Assembly (NCBI RefSeq): GCF_021134715.1
Contig: NC_060022.1
Span: 1,059,001 to 1,123,000, forward strand
From: Daphnia pulex
Taxonomy: Eukaryota > Arthropoda > Branchiopoda > Diplostraca > Daphniidae
Length of the DNA: 64,000 nucleotides
Direction: 5' to 3'
Each line of letters starts with the position of its first letter. Positions within the stretch are counted from its first letter, which is position 1. The notes beneath the pieces were generated by a model. It saw only the letters and a program-made list of their open reading frames with translations, ran no database searches and was not told the DNA's origin. The translations under genes and the position numbers were made by a program. Of this stretch, positions 12,501-27,360 are shown one piece after another.

Positions 12501-15258
12501 GACATTGAAGATGCAGACCCTAGTGTTGATAATGTTGGAGAGCATCTATCCACTCTGAGCCCGCCACACTCACCTCTCTCTAGTCCAACCAAGGATGGCT
12601 ACAATCAGAGATCGCCCCATGCCAAGGTGGCACCTGCCCCTGGCGAGAACGAAGCTAATATACGATCTGTTCGATTGGCTGCTCGAATGGTTGGTGATTG
12701 GGATGAAAATATCTATTTGTTACAGTTGATTTATTTGATTATCTGATGGATAGGTAATGGAACATTTGATCATCCATCTCGGTCATTTCCCTATGGGAAT
12801 TGGTGCTGCCCGATTAAGCTCAATGGTCTGTGAACACGATGACCTTCCCCACTTTCAGGGCGATGAACTCTCGGCCGAACTCTTTCACTCTCCGTCAGTC
12901 CAGTTCTTTATGTTAAATAAGGATACTTTGATGTCGTTGGTGGAATTGCCAACCTTAGAAGCGCCTCCAGGGAGTGCATTGTCCGGCCTTCAAACCGCTC
13001 GTTCTCAGGTAGTCAATTTGAAAGGTGTTTCTTGAATTCATTTTCCTAATCTCGGTCGATTTCATCCAGGTACGAATCATTTTGAGAAACCTCGGCGGGA
13101 AATTCTGTTGGGATTCGTCGATATTATATTCACTCAAGGATGATTCGACCCTCACACGCCCAGTAAAACCACCGCCGCCATTAATAAACACTCGCGCTTT
13201 CCAACACGAAGAGTTGATGACATCTTCGTTCATTGGCGGAGACGGAGCCATTATCCAGCCGTCTCCTCCGCGGCTTTCGGTGCGTCATCGGCCTCCTAAT
13301 TCCATGCCCAGATGGGAGGACACGGCCGAAGATATGGATAATCTTGAGGATCTTCTGTTGTTCATTGGACACACAAGTCCTGAATGCATTCCTGCTGGAA
13401 GACAAGCTGATACATTGACTACACCACCTCCGCCTCCACCGACAATGTTGCCCGAACAAGAAGAGGAAGCCCTCAATGCTTTGCTCCACCAGAAACACAT
13501 TGAACTCGATTTTTATCAAAAGCATTCTAACGATCAGTGGTAATGGATTTTTAGTTTTTCTGTGGGGAAAAGAGTGGTACACTGATATATTTATTTTGTC
13601 TAGGATGAGAGGACGTCCGGCTGAAGAACCCATTCCGGAAGATCCACAGTCTCCCTTCCAGTTTAGCCGTATGCTCTTTTCTCAACTAGGGTTAACTTCA
13701 TGGGATAAACGAGGCCAAGTGCAATTGTTGAAGAAATGCGACAAACTTCTCCGGGAGTTGAAAAATCTGGACAGTCAAGTAAATTCGATTTTAATGACAA
13801 CACTTTCATTCAGTATGCTCTATGTTGCCATTTCCCCTATAGAAATGTCGAGAGACGCACAAAATCGCCGTCATCTACGTTGGAGCGGGTCAAGAGGATA
13901 AAAATTCCATTCTTACCAATTCTGGCGGAAGTCAGGCTTTCGAAGACTTTGTCGCTGGATTAGCATGGGAGGTAAATTGCGGAGGTAAATTGCAAGTTTT
14001 TAATAAATAAGAATTCGTCTATTCGGTTGGGTTAGGTTGAACTGGAAACGCACACTGGCTTTCTTGGTGGTTTGCAGCGGAACCGTTCTACCGGTGAAAC
14101 GGCCCCTTACTTTGCCACTTCTTTGACGGAAGTGATCTTTCACGTATCGACTAGAATGCCTTCGCACAATCAAGATGCTCTCCTTCAAAAAGTATAATTT
14201 GGCATGCATTAGTTGTTGATGCACCTGTCGTTTACTAATTATTTTTTGTTTTATTCCTTTGGATTTGTACAGACGCGTCATTTGGGTAACGATGAAGTTC
14301 ACATTGTCTGGTCGGAACACAGCCGAGATTATCGAAGAGGAATAATACCAACCGAGTTTTGCGATGTTCTCATCACTATCTATCCACTGCCGAATCAATT
14401 GTTCCGTATTCAGATTTCCCGCAAACCAGATGTCAGTAGCAAAACACCATTTGTGTGAAAGCAAAATTAATTAAACCTTGTGACTTTTTTTTTCTTTTAA
14501 ATTTAGGTTCCATTTGTTGGCCCCCTGTTCAACGAGTGCATAATAGACAAACGAGTTCTTCCAGGGCTGGTACGCGCTACGGCACTGAATGCATCAAGGG
14601 CCACACGTTCCACTATTCCATACTTCCACACTTTGTAATAATTCTTTATCTGTAACAGTCATTTTGTGAAAGAATTTTAGCCTATAATGTGTGATACTTT
14701 CGTTTAGTTATGAAGAAAGATACAAGGCGTTGGAAACGATTACGCAAAACCTTCAAGAGCCAGCGACGTTCGAGGATTTCTGTGCGCAACTTTGTTGCCC
14801 AGGTGTACCGGTGCCCACAGGTGGATCATCCGGCAACCTATCAGGTAAGCCGAAATGTCTTATGTTGAAACACAAGCAGATTTTGAAGTGAAAACTGCTC
14901 CGTTTAATAAATTTAGGCTCGTTCTTCAATACCATGGATTTGCCTGCGAATCCTTCCTCAGGTCCTCCTTCAAGTTCGGGTGGACACGTAACTTTCTCGT
15001 CTGACACGTCTTACGGCTTTCCGGCATCCATCTTCCGTCACAATTCTGGCCAAGACAAACAAAGAGGTATGTCGTTTTTCCGCCACAGTTTGTTGAACTG
15101 GTTCTGATTTAGTTTGTTCTTCCTTATAAGGATTCGAAGGCGCCACCAGCAGTGCTGATATTGAGGAACCACACTACGCTTCGCCCAAAGCAAATAAACG
15201 GCTTTCGTTCAAACACACATCACGTAAAATTTCAGGCTTTGGTAATCCAGATTCTTAA
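6572..15258 (+). CDS. RALGAPA1: Ral GTPase-activating protein subunit alpha
   Basis: Exons: 6572-6677, 6739-6849, 6909-7080, 7145-7269, 7373-7488, 7546-7690, 7757-8003, 8080-8248, 8321-8416, 8495-8655, 8723-8957, 9030-9549, 9786-9935, 10000-10134, 10203-10399, 10464-10562, 10631-10786, 10873-11004, 11070-11195, 11268-11435, 12086-12196, 12252-12689, 12754-13008, 13070-13539, 13604-13778, 13843-13971, 14036-14191, 14273-14431, 14507-14634, 14708-14844, 14917-15066, 15131-15258. They give 1933 residues; human RALGAPA1 has about 2036. The N-terminal block matches the family ([34 protein letters not shown]). A Ser-rich basic linker lies at about 590-810. The C-terminal Rap/RalGAP domain (about 1600-1830) has IAVIYVGAG and [12 protein letters not shown], where N1706 sits at the asparagine-thumb position known from Rap1GAP. 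The family acts with a beta subunit to switch off RalA/B. The donor after 12689 (GTTGGT) is weak. The 650 bp intron after 11435 is unusually long for this gene. Confidence 0.95.
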
Positions 15259-16063
15259 AGAGTGAAAATAACTGAAACAAAAAGTGTCTTGATGATCGAC
15301 GAGTGATTTGACATTCCACACACATTTCGACGAAGTAAATTATACTTGTACAGTATATTATGCAATTTTTCAATAGCTTCAACGCTCCCCAGTTCACGTC
15401 TTTCATCACTTAATTAAACTGAATAAGATTTATGAAAACGCTAAATGGAAAGAAAAAAAATACGAAACAGACGTGCATTCAGGTGTATCGCGAGCTCGCT
15501 TCACATGACAAGTCCCCCCATCGCAGATCACAAGCTCAAAAACATATATACACACACACACATTCAGACAACTCGTCAAAATTCGCTTCATTTGATTTTT
15601 GATTCTTTTGTTGTTCATTATTTTCTGTTTTGTTTGCGGAGCGGAATGTTTTGTAGTGTTAAATAATCAATCCAGCTACCTCTCGTTCTTCCCTTATTGT
15701 TGTTAGCATCGCGTGTTGTTACTTTGCCAGCGCGATTCTTTGAACAACAGTACTTTCTTTTCAGCTCCTTTGATTCACTTTCACTCTTCCTTTTCTCTCC
15801 ACTTCCAAACTCTCTTGATTTTCTACCGCTCACTTGTTTATTTGTTTGTGTTTTGTGCCCATATTTATATAAAGAAAAACCATTACGGTGTGTTGTTTCT
15901 CTTATTGTTTACCTTTAATAAACAACAAATCCGTGGCGACATCGCCATGGGAACATTTGTTTGATCGTTATTGGAGTCGAATGTTCTTTCGGCTGGAACT
16001 TAGCAACTAGTGTTGAGACCCTTTTCATTGTGTTATTTAAAATTGTCAAAGATTGTTTTAATA
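15259..16063. other. RalGAP-alpha 3' UTR and spacer
   Basis: No coding frame is supported. A polyadenylation hexamer AATAAA lies at about 15917-15922 (CTTTAATAAACAAC). It probably ends the RalGAP-alpha transcript about 660 bp after its stop codon. A (CA)n run is present near 15551-15561. The CFAP157-like start codon follows about 140 bp after the hexamer, so its promoter must be short or overlap the 3' end of the upstream gene. Confidence 0.5.
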
Positions 16064-17810
16064 ATGCCTAGCGTTTTCAGAAGAAATGACACTTCAGCTG
16101 CCTCAACACGTTCGCAGTCCAAAACCGCCCAATCCCGATTTCCCGGTGCCAGAGGCAATACCAAAGGGTCTGGTAACGATGCCAAAAATCAAGTGGACGA
16201 CACTAAGAGTGACGTACCTTCAAATCATCTTACGGAGGTGGACAGGGAGTGGTTCAACATTCGAATCCGGGACCTTGAGGAGAAATTGTCAAGGTGAGAC
16301 CAGTTTTTTGTTTAATTAATTTGAGCTTATATAATCAAACTTTTTTTTTTTAAATTTCCGGAGACAGGGCTCTTGATGAGCGTCAAAAGTTCGAGAGGGA
16401 AACCGTTGCGGCTACGGATATTCTCGACAAGTTGCGAACAGACAACGAAGACATCATTCAATATCTGCATCGTAAGTTGCAATCAAGAGATGATCAATGT
16501 GCAGAGCTCAAGGAGAGACTCAAAGGGCTGCAAATGGCAAGTGTTATTTTTATTCACTTTTTCTGGACAACGTTTATTTCTTTTTAAAATCAGGCCCGTG
16601 AGAAAGAAAGTGAAGACTACGAACGAGAATTGGAAGTTTCCAAACGGATGTACGGCAATATGGAACAGCGTCTTACAAGTGAAATCAAACTGTTGCGTAA
16701 GTTAAATTAACATTTTCAATAAATCAGAAGAGCAGCTCATCAGATTGGAATGTTGACAGAGGGAAAACTAACGTCTTTGGAGGAATTTCGAATTCAAAAA
16801 GATCTTTTCGAAAACCAAATCAAAGAGGCCCATGATAGTCTCAAAAGAAAAGACGAGGAATTGCCAATGCACCTGGAACGGATGGAGAGGCAGACCGTTT
16901 TGCGCATCGAGACGTTAGCCCGATTACTTTACGCAATTTATTTCGATTTTGGCTCTTGATTTTTGAACGCACTCTTCAGCGATCGATTTTTGAATGCAGG
17001 ATGAAAGAGGAACACGCCAATGCCATCAAAGAAATCGCCAAGGAAATGGAGAAGAAAGCCATAACCAAGCTGAATGAGACATCGCGTAGAGCCCTGGAAG
17101 AAAACACTATGCTACTGCGCCAAGTACTATAATTAACATGAAGTAATTAAATATTGGTTTCTACAGTGAATCATATTCTAGGTGGCTGCAGTCGGGAGCA
17201 AACTTGTGACCATTGAATCGCAACTGGCCACGTCTAGATATCAGAATCAGGGGCTGAAAGCCCTGCTCAGCCGAATCGAAGGCAAACATGAAGAAGCAAC
17301 TAAACAATTGGCGAAGGAGAGAAGTGTAAGTTTATTTCTAAAGAATAATGATAAGACGTCTGAATGTTCTTTGATTCGCATCATTTTCCAGAAACGAAAG
17401 ACGCAAATGGACATTGAAGCCCTTCTTCAAAGGAAAATCGTACAATGCGAAGAGCTTGAGAAAGCCGAGTCGGAATTGCGCACTGAGAATGTCAGTATGC
17501 AAAAGCGAATTATCCAATATGAGCAAGAACGGTCGAGACAGCAGGAAACGCTGGCCGAGATCAGTCACGCAAGCGAAAAGACACGTGACTACCTTTCTAA
17601 AAACAAGAAGAAATGCGAAGCTCTTTCGCAAGGCATTCAGTCTGCCAAGCGAATTATGGCTGCAGTTTTGGCGGTATTTCTGATTCACTATATTCTTCAA
17701 TGTTGATTAGCTTTGATTCTTTTCTTCAATTCATACAGGCTGACAAAGAAGACATTACTGCAGCTATGTCTCAAGTGGTTGATTTTATCAACGAAGATTT
17801 CAGTTCCTAA
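16064..17810 (+). CDS. CFAP157: CFAP157-like coiled-coil ciliary protein
   Basis: Eight exons (16064-16293, 16368-16536, 16594-16696, 16760-16913, 17000-17123, 17182-17325, 17392-17673, 17739-17810) join into 425 residues. After a basic Ser-rich head (1-60) nearly the whole protein is charged heptad-like coiled coil. Two stretches resemble the CFAP157 family: KERLKGLQMAREKESEDYE (compare LMGLQLAK...) and QGKLTSLEEFRIQKDLFE at about residues 168-185 (compare GGKLAALEEFRLQKEEL). Family members localise to basal bodies and axonemes and are needed for normal sperm flagella in mouse. The protein is somewhat shorter than its vertebrate relatives. The intron after 16536 uses a GC donor (ATG|GCAAGT); the nearby GT would break the frame. 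The donor after 16913 (GTTAGC) is weak. Another coiled-coil cilium protein, such as a BBOF1 relative, is possible but fits less well. Confidence 0.78.
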
Positions 17811-19078
17811 TGAAACGAATTCAATTGCTTTTAGATGATCTGATTTTACAATAACCGAGCACTAATGTACGCTGATCATTAATTTCAATTCATGTAGCCT
17901 GGATTGTGTACCAATGTGAACCATATACGGCAATTTCAAAGCTATCATCAGGTGCCATCTAGAAATCGACGCCAAAGTCGAATGGGCAAGTTTCAGGTTT
18001 CGAAGCACGTGTAGTCCATATTCGGATGGCATTGGGTAAACATCTGGGGGGGAACGAAGAAGAAGCAACTCTCAAACGCAATAAACAACTAATCAGCTAT
18101 TCCGAAAGAAAAAAAAACAAGCACGGATTCTATAACCTGCCCAGCTATCTGTCGACCTTGATTTTATTAACTGGTAGCTCTAAACGAAACGCGCACTGTA
18201 AGTATTGTGATCATTCTGATCGTCGATAACAAATCGTAGTAAAAAAAAAAAATTCCCCGTTCAACTCAGACAACAGACACTAATAATTTATACCAAAAAT
18301 CCCCTATGATGTCTACAAGAGAAATTATTGGTGAATAACTTGCCAAACAAGGAAAATCCAATGTCATAGAAATTATTTTTTTAACTACTTGGTACTTGCT
18401 ATACTTTTGATATACTGTGGATTTACCGGGTTGTTGCCGGGTATTTACCAACACGGTTTTTGCACTCATTGTTGAGGACCGTAGCTTACGTCAACAGATT
18501 TCTCTTGAAAGGGAGAAAACTGTGCTCCCAAATTGAAAACTAGAACAACTGAGGCGAATAACCCCGCCAATTACTTATAGAGATCTTGCCAAGCTAAAAA
18601 AACGTGGCTCAACGTGGCTAAAATCACGTTTTCTTTGCGGTCTATAGTTGATCAAGACATAATATGGCAAGTTGACACAGAAAAAAAAAGTTTCGTGGGT
18701 CTCTTATAATTATTTCGTAAACCGGAATGATCAGATCGTTGGCCAATATATAGGTTACTACTACTACTATTGCTTTGCTGAATTAAGCCAGCTTACATTA
18801 AGGTAGGATTGTTCTGGAGAGCCTGCAGACATGAGAAATATTCCAAAATTCCATTTATGAAATTGAGTTTTTTTCTTTCTGCATGACGTCTGCGTGATCA
18901 AGCTCGTGCCTTTTCCTCCTGACCTTATCCGCTGCTGTTGTAGAACAAGATTTTTATTTCTGTCCTTTTTTCTATCTTATATTCACCGTCGTCACTTTCT
19001 TCTTTTCTCCGGATTGGCGAGCTGTTGGCAAGTGTCGATCACAGCAACAGCAGCAGAGATCAACGAATCGAGCGGCCT
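17811..19078. other. Spacer between CFAP157-like gene and Kunitz cluster
   Basis: AT-rich, with only short chance frames. No exon, RNA gene or mobile element was recognised. The last 200 bp are pyrimidine-rich and lead into the TATA box of the first Kunitz gene. Confidence 0.45.
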
Positions 19079-19117
19079 TATAAACCACCGGCATTCGTCT
19101 CACTTCCACACCAGTCG
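19079..19117 (+). promoter_or_regulatory. Core promoter of first Kunitz gene
   Basis: A TATA box (TATAAA, 19079-19084) is followed about 31 bp downstream by an initiator-like ACCAGTCG. The ATG comes about 50 bp later. The spacing is that of a focused arthropod core promoter. The two other Kunitz genes have the same arrangement, which supports the call. Confidence 0.7.
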
Positions 19118-19165
19118 ATAACGGAACACAACCGCGAGAAAATCAGCGAATAGAATCTGACTAAA

Positions 19166-19520
19166 ATGCTGGCTATTAGATCACTATTCGTCTTCGTCTT
19201 GTTGGCGTGTATCGCTTCCTCTTTGGTCTCGGCCGCACCACGTAAGTTCCTTCAAATTTACCAAATCGAAATAAATAACTAGTATCTCGTAGATTGCATC
19301 AATTTAATGAAATATGTTTTCACATGCAGAGAACCGAGTTTCGCGTGCTGCCAGCGGATGTTTCCTTCCATTATCGAGAGGTATCTGCAGAGCGCATTGG
19401 GTTCGATATTATTTCGATCCATCCAGCAGATCGTGCCAGTCTTTTGTCTACAGTGGATGCGGTGAAAATGGCAACAATTTCCACTCGCTCAACGAATGCA
19501 GATTAGCTTGTCTAAACTAA
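19166..19520 (+). CDS. Secreted single-domain Kunitz protease inhibitor
   Basis: Two exons (19166-19241, 19330-19520) give 88 residues. Residues 1-24 are a signal peptide (LFVFVLLACIASSLVSA). One Kunitz/BPTI domain spans C36-C86 with the exact classical spacing C-x8-C-x15-C-x7-C-x12-C-x3-C. The residue after the second cysteine, the P1 position of the family, is Arg46, so trypsin-like targets are expected. The aromatic core YYFDP and the motif YSGCG are present. The intron is phase 1 and falls just after the signal peptide, as in the two following genes. A polyadenylation hexamer lies at 19638-19643. The protein is probably a free secreted inhibitor; its tissue and target are unknown. Confidence 0.92.
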
Positions 19521-19637
19521 ATGTGAAAAACGTTTCATTTTTTGTTTTGTCCAAATTTATTCCTTTCTTTAACTTGTTAATTTGATGACAACTCGAGACA
19601 TTTTAATCTGTAAGTTTATTTATTCCATCCACACTAC

Positions 19638-19643
19638 AAATAA
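19638..19643 (+). terminator. Poly(A) signal of first Kunitz gene
   Basis: AATAAA in the context CTACAAATAAAGATTG, about 120 bp after the stop codon at 19520. This is a typical distance for such a small gene. Confidence 0.6.
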
Positions 19644-20231
19644 AGATTGTTTTTCACAAAAAAGGGATACACCCATTTTATTTTTACAGTGACAACTGCG
19701 TGCGTCCCCAAAGACAAACTAACAAGCAAATAAATTAAAAACACGCATCTTTGAATGCCGGTTTTTACTTCGTTGAATTCAAATGGCATGGATGGTAATG
19801 TAACAACAGGTTCAGTATTAAGGTGTGGTCGGTGGTGTCTTCATCAAGGATGAGCTGGGAAAAACCCTGAGCAAAATTTGGGCGTATTATGTAAAATCGA
19901 ATTGCGAAAAGTTTTTTTTTTTAATTAATTACTTTATTTATTTATGTAGTGCTCTGTCTTATTTAATTCAATCTAATTAGATTTCCTAAAAGAAATATTC
20001 TGTTTTTTGGACAGATCATGTTTCGTACAGTTTCCTATTAATTATAGTCGAGTCAGTCTATACATCGTGACGTTGTGAAAATTCAAGTACTGTTATTGAT
20101 CATAGTTGATTATCGTTCTGTAAAAGATGAATAATCGTGCGTTCATACCTTGTGGCTTCTAAGCTTGCTTCTACGTCTTTACAGTGTATTGACCCTTTAG
20201 ACATTTGGGCGTTTTCTCTGCCAAGTTTTCA

Positions 20232-20265
20232 AGGCCCCCCCTTTTTTTTCATCAAAAAAGGGGCC
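20232..20265. repeat. C/T-run to A/G-run hairpin
   Basis: A run of C then T (AAGGCCCCCCC followed by eight T) is followed after CATC by AAAAAAGGGGCC. The arms pair as GGCCCC/GGGGCC plus T/A, with about three unpaired C. The structure would form a stable hairpin on either strand. No gene ends nearby, so it may be a slippage product. Confidence 0.5.
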
Positions 20266-20419
20266 GACGGCCGAGACGGCGGTTCGTAGAGAACAAGTTT
20301 TTACCGCAATTTCCAAATCTGTAAAACAATAACTTTTTTTAAAAAACTGGAAGTTTGTTTTTAGAAAGGTAATTTGATTTTTTACTTTACTGAGGGGGGT
20401 GGGATGAATTTAGCTTTAA

Positions 20420-20444
20420 AGTACCTAAGTATTACTTAGGTACT
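20420..20444. repeat. Perfect 12-bp inverted repeat, 1-nt centre
   Basis: AGTACCTAAGTA is followed by a single T and then TACTTAGGTACT, so both arms match completely. It lies in the spacer between Kunitz genes, about 1 kb upstream of the second one's TATA box. It could be a dimeric factor site or a decayed mobile-element end; the sequence alone does not decide. Confidence 0.75.
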
Positions 20445-21435
20445 GGTGACTAAATATAATTTCACCTTGAAAGTGTTTCAATGTGAGAAATTACCAAAAC
20501 TGTAGCGAGTCACCTGATCAGCAACAGAAAATGAATTGGGCAATTGAATGACAAATTTCAAGGGCGTCGTGACTTAACGATTCACAAAATTATTCGCTGG
20601 AAAATTATTCGCGTTCCTTGCATTTGACTTTTGACAGATATTTATTGTGCAACGTATGGAAATGTTTCTTTGAAAACAGCATTTGACTAGCGGCGAAAGA
20701 GTTTAACCGTGTCTGATTCCAGGATATTGAAGGCAGCAGGCAGCTAAACCAGTCCTTCACACAAGGCAGAAAAAACGTATTTTTCGGGACCTTTTTCCCA
20801 CCTCGTCCTAGTGCGTCTTACATTTTGATTAATCAAAGGCCATCCACACCAAAAAGCCTTTTTTTCTTTTCTCGTTTGGGCATATTACATATATAGACTG
20901 TGTTCAGGCAAATTAAATGACTGGTCCTTTTCTGGCTTTCAGCCAACTAAGAACCAAGCATCACCTAGCAGAAACTGTTATCAGATACGAAATTAATGAT
21001 TTTTAAATGTAACATAAGACAATCTTATTTAAATATTTTTACCTATGCACTAAAGTTAACAGTAGAGTCAACTGATGATACAGCGAATAATGCTGCACAA
21101 TAGAAATTATTCGGTACTTTAACTGAACATAAGTTTCTATGTTTTCCGATTTCGCCCAGTAAAAATAACATAGCGAATAAGAAAAATGTGCGGAACCTGT
21201 TCTTTCTCTCTTGAATCGAAGACGCCGAAAAATTTTGAGAACATGTAAACCAGTTTGCTGTTTATGCGCTTCGTTTTTAGATGTATCTAAAATCGTGATG
21301 TTGCTTATTCTCCACCCTGTGGACAACTTGTTGATGATCAAGCTTGATAATTTTTTTTTTCAAGGATGACTTGCTGGCGAAGACTTCTGGAATTTGCCAG
21401 TTACGGAAAAGGTGTGACCAGTCGCAGACCCGACC

Positions 21436-21470
21436 TATAAAAACCCGCCATCCGACACATCTTCCTCAGT
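21436..21470 (+). promoter_or_regulatory. Core promoter of second Kunitz gene
   Basis: The TATA box TATAAAAA starts at 21436 and an arthropod-type initiator TCAGT sits at 21466-21470, 30 bp apart. The sequence after the initiator (CGAACGCAG) resembles that of the third Kunitz gene (CGAAAGCAG), which indicates duplication including the promoter. Confidence 0.8.
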
Positions 21471-21536
21471 CGAACGCAGATATTGCTCAGTACAACCACT
21501 TATTACTCGCAATATCCAGTAATTTTCAAACTGAAA

Positions 21537-21939
21537 ATGTCATTCATTATCCTGCTCTGTCTTGTTGCCTTCGCTTCGGCTGCTCCCCGTAAGTTAAATC
21601 ATTAAAATATTATTAGAACATAAAATCTAGCTGTTTAATTGAAATTGGCTTTTCATTTTTTAAATTTTGACAGAACGAGCTGCCGTTCCAGTCCTTCAAT
21701 TAGACCCCGTTTGCCTATTGCCTCCAGTTGCTGATTCTACACAAAACTGCAATAACTACTCCGTCAAGTACTATTTCGATCCGGTCGATGGCGACTGCGA
21801 AGATTTCCTTTATTCCGGATGCGGCGCCACTGAAAATGTTTTCAACTCCGAATTGGCCTGCGAACTCCGCTGCGAAAATGTCCACGATCAATTGAACAGT
21901 CACGAGAGCATCGAGGTCTTCGGGCGCTATTGGGATTAA
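21537..21939 (+). CDS. Secreted Kunitz-fold protein with enlarged reactive loop
   Basis: Two exons (21537-21588, 21674-21939) encode 105 residues. There is a signal peptide of about 16 residues, then six cysteines at 31, 43, 59, 67, 80 and 84. All spacings are canonical except C1-C2, which holds 11 residues (LLPPVADSTQN) where the family normally has 8. This is the segment that enters the protease. The P1-equivalent residue is Asn44. The core YYFDPVDGDC and YSGCG motifs are kept, so the fold should be intact. An acidic tail follows the last cysteine. The family is Kunitz, but classical trypsin inhibition is unlikely; a changed target, or a non-inhibitory role as in some venom and silk Kunitz proteins, is inference. 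It is the closest relative of the next gene downstream. Confidence 0.9.
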
Positions 21940-22590
21940 TTGCAACGCACATCTTTTTTCATGCTCTGTTTCAATCGTGCAATAATTTTTTTTCAGTTTG
22001 ATGTGTTTGTTGAATTTCAATCCAGGTTATACTGTACCAACTTATTATTGTTGACATTTTTCTCAATCCGCAGTTATCTTTTTTTGTTAACTTCCCATGT
22101 AATCCGATATAAATACAGTTGAAGTTTGATTAGAATACATTTTTTCAGTTTTAATATAATCAAGTTGGTTTACAATTAAAATTTAATTTAATTCAATAAA
22201 TGAATCAAATCAATATAAATTATACAAATAAAACGGAAAACATAAAATTCGAAGCCAATTCGAATTCTCTCTATAATTCCGAGCTTATGTTTAAGTAAGT
22301 ACATTTGAAATTCTGATATAAAGAGCCCGGAGCTAAATAAATAATTGTGCAATCATGTCGTGCATATATTTTTCAAAGGAAGACAATGATCAAGATGATG
22401 AACTGTACAAACCGGTTATCGATATGTGTGTGTTTAATTCTTTTGCGATGCGCGCTTTTCTCTTTTCTCTTCCTTTAGGGGTGAATGATTAAGCGGTTAT
22501 TTTTATTTTGGTTACATCGCGAAAGGTCAAATTCATGTTTTTTCCAGCTATAATGCCCGATTGCAGGGCTGTAATTATCTCTAGCGGGAC
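21940..22590. other. Spacer between second and third Kunitz genes
   Basis: AT-rich with no supported coding frame. AATAAA at about 22195 (ATTCAATAAATG) is a candidate poly(A) signal for the second Kunitz gene. The promoter of the third gene lies at the right end. Confidence 0.45.
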
Positions 22591-22627
22591 TATAAGTACC
22601 AGCCGGTCGACTCCTTCCTTCTTCAGT
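22591..22627 (+). promoter_or_regulatory. Core promoter of third Kunitz gene
   Basis: TATAAG at 22591-22596 and the initiator TCAGT at 22623-22627, 32 bp apart, in the same layout as the other two Kunitz genes. The start codon at 22689 follows after a leader of about 60 bp. Confidence 0.75.
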
Positions 22628-22688
22628 CGAAAGCAGAAGAAGGTTTTTCCCATTTGCTCCATTCAACTCCATAAACTTCAACCGGAAA

Positions 22689-23141
22689 ATGTCGGCTACG
22701 TTCGTCGTTATGCTCTGCCTCGTCGCTTTCTCCTCTGCTGCTCCTCGTAAGTGATTTTTTAAATCTAAAATTTTAGTTTTATGTAACATGGGCTTTTTCA
22801 AGCAATGCTCTTTTACGATTTATGAATATATTTGAATAGAATTGGCGGTCCCAGTACCGGTATTTGCTCAACGACCATTGGATCCGGTTTGTCTCTTGCC
22901 ACCACTCAACCCCAAAGTGCGTTGCAATCAATTTTCCATCAAGTGGTACTACGACTCTGCTACCAGGGATTGTGAAAAGATTTTCTACACTGGCTGTGGA
23001 GGATCTGAAAATCTATTCGCCAGCGAAGACCTTTGCGAATTGCGCTGTGATCAAGATAATTTCGACAGCTACGAGAGCGTTGAGGACTTCCAGCAATATC
23101 CCTCGTTGCAGAAATTCAGATATTTCGTTCTTGGCAAGTAA
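22689..23141 (+). CDS. Secreted Kunitz-fold protein with enlarged loop, paralogue
   Basis: Two exons (22689-22746, 22840-23141) encode 119 residues. A signal peptide ends near SSAAP. The six cysteines are at 37, 48, 64, 72, 85 and 89. The C1-C2 segment holds 10 residues (LLPPLNPKVR) instead of 8 and the P1-equivalent is Asn49, so the loop change is shared with the upstream gene while its length differs. Spacing 15-7-12-3 for the rest is canonical. An acidic linker and a 20-residue hydrophobic/basic extension (LQKFRYFVLGK at the end) follow the domain. The same phase-1 intron after the signal peptide and the DPVCLLPP opening show that the two genes arose by tandem duplication. Function is unknown beyond the fold. 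Confidence 0.9.
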
Positions 23142-23560
23142 TCAATTGATGTAAAATGCTTTTCTCTAGCACAACGTTGTTATTCTTTTATTTTAAAAAG
23201 TAATTTAAAGAATTGTTCTTACATTGATCACATGGATTGTCTTTCAATGTAATCTATATTATTCAGTTAAAATTAATTTTGAATACACTTCTTATTTACT
23301 CACACAATACGAGTTGTTTCGTGTTTTAAAGAAAATATTTTTTTACCGACTTTTAAATAAACCGGCGAAATTAAAATATATCCGGCAACGCCACCTTGCG
23401 TCTCATTTTCGATTTGGCCGGCAGATGTCGAAATTGAGTTTTTCCGACAAGTGCGACAACAGTGAACGAAAGTCGACTGCCGGCTGCAAAGGCCAACGAA
23501 TCTTTACATTGCAGTCGTTTTCTAATTCATAATTAATTTGTCGATTCGTATAATAACACA
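23142..23560. other. Spacer with RPB2 promoter
   Basis: About 420 bp between the third Kunitz gene and RPB2. AAATAAA near 23355 may end the Kunitz transcript. The RPB2 promoter must lie in the last 200 bp; there is no TATA box there, as expected for a housekeeping gene. Confidence 0.4.

Positions 23561-27360
<3,800 letters not shown>

Larger units (their letters stand above)
19644..21435. other. Spacer between first and second Kunitz genes
   Basis: About 1.8 kb of AT-rich DNA without a supported gene. It holds two inverted repeats listed separately, near 20232 and 20420. Everything else looks like ordinary intergenic sequence. Confidence 0.45.
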
